The notes under the pieces: model-generated
The model's input: the letters and a program-made list of their open reading frames with translations, nothing else
The model's database searches: none
Told to the model about the DNA's origin: nothing
Assembly (NCBI RefSeq): GCF_000739735.1
Contig: NZ_BBJF01000017.1
Coordinates: 62,001-126,000 of the forward strand
DNA from: Paraburkholderia ginsengisoli NBRC 100965
GTDB lineage: Bacteria > Pseudomonadota > Gammaproteobacteria > Burkholderiales > Burkholderiaceae
Length of the DNA: 64,000 bases
Direction: 5' to 3'
Shown here: in pieces, positions 60,284 to 64,000 of the stretch
How positions within the stretch are numbered: position 1 is the first letter of the stretch
Layout of the letters: the number at the start of each line of letters is the position of its first letter
Position numbers and translations under genes: made by a program

Positions 60284-61503
60284 GACGCCCCCTTGCCGCT
60301 TTTCTGCGGCTGCGTGACCTGCACGCGATCGCCGTCCGCGATCGAATCGCTCGGGTTGATGATGATCCGGTCGTTCAGCTCGATCCCGCTTTCGATTTCG
60401 AGCGACTGCCCGAGGTCGCGCGCAATCACGATCTTGCGCAGCGCCACGTTGCCCTTCGCATCGACCACCGCGACGCGCGGACCTTCCGCGCGAAACAGCA
60501 GCGCATTGCCCGGCACCATCAGTTGTGCGTGCGCGACCGCCGGGACCGCGACCTGCACGTACGCGCCGGGGCGCAGCTTGTCGTCGGGATTGGGCAGCGT
60601 CACTTCGATCTGCAGCGAGCGGGTCGGCACGTCGATCGCGCCGGAAATATGCGTGACGGTCCCGTGAAACTGCTGGCCCGGCAATTCCGCCTGCGTGACC
60701 ACCACCTTCTGTCCCACCGACACGTTCTGCGCATACGCCTGCGGCAATTGCACGTAGACACGCAACGGGTCCGACTGCGCGAGCGCGAACAGCGCGCGGC
60801 TCGTGCCGCTGCCCGCGTCGATCAGATCACCGACGTCGACATTGCGCTGCGTGACCACGCCCGCGAACGGCGCGACGATCCGCTTGAACGATTCGAGTTG
60901 TTGCAGGCGCTTGACGTTGGCATCGGCGGCGGCGAGGTTGGCGACGTCCTGTGTGTAGGTGCTTTGCCGTTCGTCGAGTTCCTGCTGCGAGACCGCATCG
61001 CGCTGACGCAATTGCTGCCAGCGTTCCAGCGAGCTTTTCGCGAGGCCCAAACTCGAACTCGTTTGCTGGCGCTGCGCCAGGGCCTGCGCTAGTTCCTGAT
61101 CGATTTCGGGCGTGTCGAGTTCGGCGAGCAGCTGGCCCTGCTTCACGCGTGCGCCGATGTCGGCGTACCAGTGCAGCAGATAACCGGTCGAGCGCGCGTA
61201 GATCGGCGATTCGACGTAGCCGCGCAAAGTGCCCGGCAGCAGCGTGTTGCCGCCGCCTTCGGTCTGCGTCGGGCTCACCACGTTCACGTACTGGGTGGCG
61301 TTGTGCTGCGTGGTCGCTTCGACCGAACGGCTTTGCAGCACGTTCGCGATCACGGTGCGCAACGCGCCCAGTGCGAGCAGCGCCAGCACGATCCAGACGG
61401 CGATCTTCGCGCGCTTCCATTCGCGGTGGCGCGGCGGCAGCACGTGCCCCCCTTCAGTCTCTCGCGAGGGGATCGCCAGCGATGCATGTGTTTTTTCGGT
61501 CAT
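60280..61503 (-). CDS. RND periplasmic adaptor (second block)
   Basis: A 407-residue membrane fusion protein with one N-terminal anchor helix (~32-52, no lipobox), lipoyl halves (YIEARSTGYL-like SPIYARSTGYLLHWYADIG; FAGVVTQRNVDVGD), a coiled coil rich in Gln, and beta-barrel domain. It joins the inner-membrane pump to the outer-membrane channel. The start codon sits in a 13-bp tandem duplication (see repeat), and a decoy ATG 13 bases upstream encodes only Met-Ala-Asp before a stop. Confidence 0.92.
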   Translation of the reverse strand: MTEKTHASLAIPSRETEGGHVLPPRHREWKRAKIAVWIVLALLALGALRTVIANVLQSRSVEATTQHNATQYVNVVSPTQTEGGGNTLLPGTLRGYVESPIYARSTGYLLHWYADIGARVKQGQLLAELDTPEIDQELAQALAQRQQTSSSLGLAKSSLERWQQLRQRDAVSQQELDERQSTYTQDVANLAAADANVKRLQQLESFKRIVAPFAGVVTQRNVDVGDLIDAGSGTSRALFALAQSDPLRVYVQLPQAYAQNVSVGQKVVVTQAELPGQQFHGTVTHISGAIDVPTRSLQIEVTLPNPDDKLRPGAYVQVAVPAVAHAQLMVPGNALLFRAEGPRVAVVDAKGNVALRKIVIARDLGQSLEIESGIELNDRIIINPSDSIADGDRVQVTQPQKSGKGAS

Positions 61504-61526
61504 CTCAGTCAGCCATCTCAGTCAGC
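61501..61526 (-). repeat. 13-bp tandem duplication spanning adaptor start codon
   Basis: CATCTCAGTCAGC is present twice, back to back. Read on the minus strand each unit ends in an ATG; the proximal one starts the adaptor and the distal one opens a three-codon frame. A recent exact duplication is the simplest origin; it may alter translation of the adaptor. Confidence 0.9.
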
Positions 61527-61538
61527 CGTCATTTAACT

Positions 61539-64000
61539 TTATGCGGGCGTCGCAGCGCCGCCGTGGTCCGGCGCGGGTCCGTCGGGGTGGTCGTTGCCGC
61601 TGCCGCCGTGGTTGTCGTCGCCGCCTTTGCCGGAGCCGTCATCGCGATGACGGCGCGCGAGGCGGCTATGAATGCCCGCGAACACGATCGGCACGAAGAA
61701 CAGCGTGGACACCGTCGCGAACAGCAGGCCGCCGATCACCGCGCGGCCGAGCGGCGCATTCTGCTCGGCGCCTTCGCCGAGCCCGAGCGCCATCGGGATC
61801 ATGCCGATGATCATCGCGAACGCGGTCATCAGCACCGGACGAATCCGGCTCGCGCCGGCTTCGAGCGCGGCGGTGAGGGGCGGCGCTCCGGCGAGCAGGC
61901 GCTGGCGCGCGAACGCGACCATCAGAATACTGTTGGCGGTGGCGACGCCCATCGTCATGATCGCGCCGGTCAGCGCCGGCACGCTCAGATGCGTGCCGGT
62001 CAGAAACAGCATCCACACGATGCCCGCGAGCGCCGCCGGCAAGGCGCTGACGATGATCAGCGGATCGACCCACGACTGGAAGTTCACCACGATCAGCAGA
62101 TAGACCAGCACGATCGCCATCGCGACGCCGAGCCCGAGCCCGAAGAACGAACTGCGCATGGTCTGCACCTGGCCGCGCACGGTGATCTGACTGCCGCGCG
62201 GCAGCGACGCGCGCACGTTGTTCACGAGCTTGTCGACCTGGTTCGCGACGCTGCCGAGGTCGCGCTTCTCGACGCTCACGTACAGGTCGATCACCGGCCG
62301 GATGTTGTAGTGATTCACTTCGGCGAACTGGGTTTGCGGCGACACCCGCACCAGGTTGCCGAGCAATTGGGTCGGGCCGTTGGCCGAGCCCGACACCGGC
62401 GTGCGCAGCAACTCGTCGATCGACGACACCTGGTACTGCGGCGTCTGTACCGCGACGTTGTATTCGACACCGTTGTTCTTGTTGAACCAGAATCCCGGCG
62501 AAGTCTGCGAGCTGCCGGACAGCGAAATGAGCACGTTCTGCGCGACGTTGCTCGCGCTCAGATTGAGTTGCTGCAAACGCGTGCGGTCCATCTGCAGATT
62601 GATCGCGGGTTCATCGAGCTTCTGCTGGATGTGCGTATCGACGGTGCCGGGAATCAGCCGCACCTGCTTGAGCAGCTTGCGCGCGACGTCGAAGTTGCCC
62701 TCCTGATTCGCGCCGGAAATCTGCACGTCGACGGCGGCGGGCAAACCGAAGTTGAGAATCTGCGTGACGATGTCGGCGGGCTGAAAGAAGAATTCGACGC
62801 CCGGGAAGCGTTGCGGCAGGATCGTGCGCAACTTGTCCATGTAGATCTGCGTCGGCTTGTGGTCTTCGTTCAGCGCGACCTGGATCTCGCCGTCGAGCGT
62901 GCCGATCGTGCCGGAGTTGCTGTACGAGAGGTTGATGCCGCTATACGGCAAACCGAGGTTGTCGAGGATCGTGCCCAGTTCCTTCGCGGGCACGACCTCG
63001 CGAATCACCTTCTCGACTTCGTCGGCGAGACGCGCGGTTTCCTCGATACGCGTGCCGGTCGGCGCACGCATGTGCAAGCGGATGTCGCCCGCGTCGACGC
63101 TCGGGAAAAAGTCTTCGCCGAGCACGAAAACAAGGCCCATCGACACGATACAGAAGCCGAGAAACACGCTGCCGAACAGGCCGCGGCGCACCAGCAGGCT
63201 GCTCAGAATCATGATGTAGCCAGCCCGCATCCGCTCGAAGCCGCGATCGAAACGATGGTAGGCGCGCATGAACAGATTCGGCTTCGCGCCTTCCTTCGGC
63301 TTGTGCGCGTGGCCCATCAGCAGCATCGCGAGCGTCGGCACCAGCGTGCGCGACAGGATGTACGACGCGAGCATCGCGAACACCACCGCTTCGGCGAGCG
63401 GCACGAACAGATAGCGCGCGACGCCGGTCAGGAAGAACATCGGCACGAACACGATACAGATGCACAGCGTCGACACGAGCGCGGGAATCGCGATCTCGCC
63501 CGCGCCGTCGAGAATTGCATCGTGCAGATTGGTGCCCATATGCAGATGCCGCTCGATGTTCTCGATCGTCACCGTCGCGTCGTCGACCAGAATCCCGACC
63601 GCGAGCGCGAGGCCGCCGAGCGTCATGATGTTGATGGTCTGGCCGAGTGCGTGCAGCACGATCAGCGACGAGAGGATCGACAGCGGAATCGAAATCGCGA
63701 TGATGCAGGTGCTGCGCCAGTTGCCGAGAAACAGCAGGATCATCGCGGCGGTCAGCGCGGCGGCGATCAGCGCCTCGCGCACCACGCCCTGCACCGCCGC
63801 CTTGACGAACACCGACTGATCGAACAGCGGGGTGATGTTCAGGTCCGGCGGCAACGCGGCACGCGCGGCGGGCAACAGCCCCTTCAGCGTATCGACGATC
63901 GACAGCGTCGACGCGCTGCCGTTCTTCAGCACCGACATCAGCACGCCGCGATGGCCGTTCTCCCGCACGATGTTGGTCTGCGGCGAGAAGCCGTCGCGCA
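61539..64000 (-). CDS. RND efflux permease (second block), 5' end outside window
   Basis: The last ~820 residues of an RND permease; the frame is still open at the window edge (QTNIVRENGHRGVLMSVLKN is the familiar end of a periplasmic subdomain), so ~200 or more residues are missing. The proton-relay pair is in GILVDDATVTIENIERH. A Gly/Asp/His-rich C-terminal tail (DDGSGKGGDDNHGGSGNDHP) may bind metal. It belongs to the HAE-1-like branch rather than to classical CzcA, judged by eye. The pump precedes its adaptor, the reverse of the common order. Confidence 0.92.
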   Translation of the reverse strand, partial: RDGFSPQTNIVRENGHRGVLMSVLKNGSASTLSIVDTLKGLLPAARAALPPDLNITPLFDQSVFVKAAVQGVVREALIAAALTAAMILLFLGNWRSTCIIAISIPLSILSSLIVLHALGQTINIMTLGGLALAVGILVDDATVTIENIERHLHMGTNLHDAILDGAGEIAIPALVSTLCICIVFVPMFFLTGVARYLFVPLAEAVVFAMLASYILSRTLVPTLAMLLMGHAHKPKEGAKPNLFMRAYHRFDRGFERMRAGYIMILSSLLVRRGLFGSVFLGFCIVSMGLVFVLGEDFFPSVDAGDIRLHMRAPTGTRIEETARLADEVEKVIREVVPAKELGTILDNLGLPYSGINLSYSNSGTIGTLDGEIQVALNEDHKPTQIYMDKLRTILPQRFPGVEFFFQPADIVTQILNFGLPAAVDVQISGANQEGNFDVARKLLKQVRLIPGTVDTHIQQKLDEPAINLQMDRTRLQQLNLSASNVAQNVLISLSGSSQTSPGFWFNKNNGVEYNVAVQTPQYQVSSIDELLRTPVSGSANGPTQLLGNLVRVSPQTQFAEVNHYNIRPVIDLYVSVEKRDLGSVANQVDKLVNNVRASLPRGSQITVRGQVQTMRSSFFGLGLGVAMAIVLVYLLIVVNFQSWVDPLIIVSALPAALAGIVWMLFLTGTHLSVPALTGAIMTMGVATANSILMVAFARQRLLAGAPPLTAALEAGASRIRPVLMTAFAMIIGMIPMALGLGEGAEQNAPLGRAVIGGLLFATVSTLFFVPIVFAGIHSRLARRHRDDGSGKGGDDNHGGSGNDHPDGPAPDHGGAATPA

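Noticed and set aside
1..64000. CRISPR arrays, tRNA or rRNA genes, insertion sequences, integrases
   Set aside because: No regularly spaced repeats, no tRNA-like cloverleaf noticed, no transposase or integrase motifs in any long frame.

Overview
The window is dense, very GC-rich bacterial DNA with short gaps, many 4-base ATGA/GTGA overlaps between consecutive genes and strong G/C bias at third codon positions. Gene content (a homoprotocatechuate operon with split hpaG1/hpaG2, a bcsD-bcsP-bcsQ-bcsA-bcsB-bcsZ-bcsC cellulose operon, several RND pumps, two-component systems of the IrlR/IrlS type) and the protein sequences fit a Burkholderiaceae member, most likely Paraburkholderia. I infer a chromosomal segment. 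I saw no tRNA, rRNA, CRISPR array, insertion sequence or phage gene.

Layout. 1-2.8 kb: 3' part of a LysR regulator, a haloacid-dehalogenase-like hydrolase and a D-threonine-aldolase/D-serine-dehydratase-like PLP enzyme. 2.8-9.6 kb: the MarR-type repressor hpaR diverging from hpaG1-hpaG2-hpaE-hpaD-hpaF-hpaH-hpaI, a complete route from 3,4-dihydroxyphenylacetate to pyruvate and succinate semialdehyde; a 14-bp perfect palindrome sits just after the hpaG1 -10 box. 9.6-13.3 kb: two membrane c-di-GMP enzymes on the minus strand (GGDEF-EAL, and GGDEF with an I-site). 13.9-27.2 kb: the cellulose operon, whose BcsA carries a c-di-GMP-binding PilZ domain, so the neighbouring enzymes may feed it. 27.4-30.8 kb: a tiny membrane protein, then a FecR-domain protein, an OmpA-like lipoprotein and a CHASE2 protein without any output domain.

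31-38 kb: an oxidase cluster (ctaG, a CopD-like protein, coxB, a fused subunit I+III, a small membrane protein) followed by a ferric-reductase-like flavocytochrome. The subunit I departs from the A1 family at two proton-channel residues. 38.1-41.5 kb: an exported beta-carbonic anhydrase, then a GntR regulator - TauE/SafE exporter - DUF1634 operon whose promoter overlaps a 22-bp perfect palindrome. 41.6-50.3 kb (minus strand): an outer-membrane factor, adaptor, RND pump, response regulator and sensor kinase read as one unit, preceded by an EF-hand-like periplasmic protein. 50.8-56.6 kb: a small unknown gene, an ArsB-like transporter, a PAS-domain remnant, cytochrome b561, two YceI proteins and dinB. 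56.5-64 kb (minus strand): a second efflux/two-component block with the order RND - adaptor - outer-membrane factor - regulator - kinase; the RND gene runs off the window.

Most of the window is recognisable. The least explained items are the altered oxidase, the output-less CHASE2 trio, the scaffold-like BcsP and the huge Gln/Pro/Tyr linker in BcsC, the self-overlapping operator of the GntR operon, and three overlooked very small genes.
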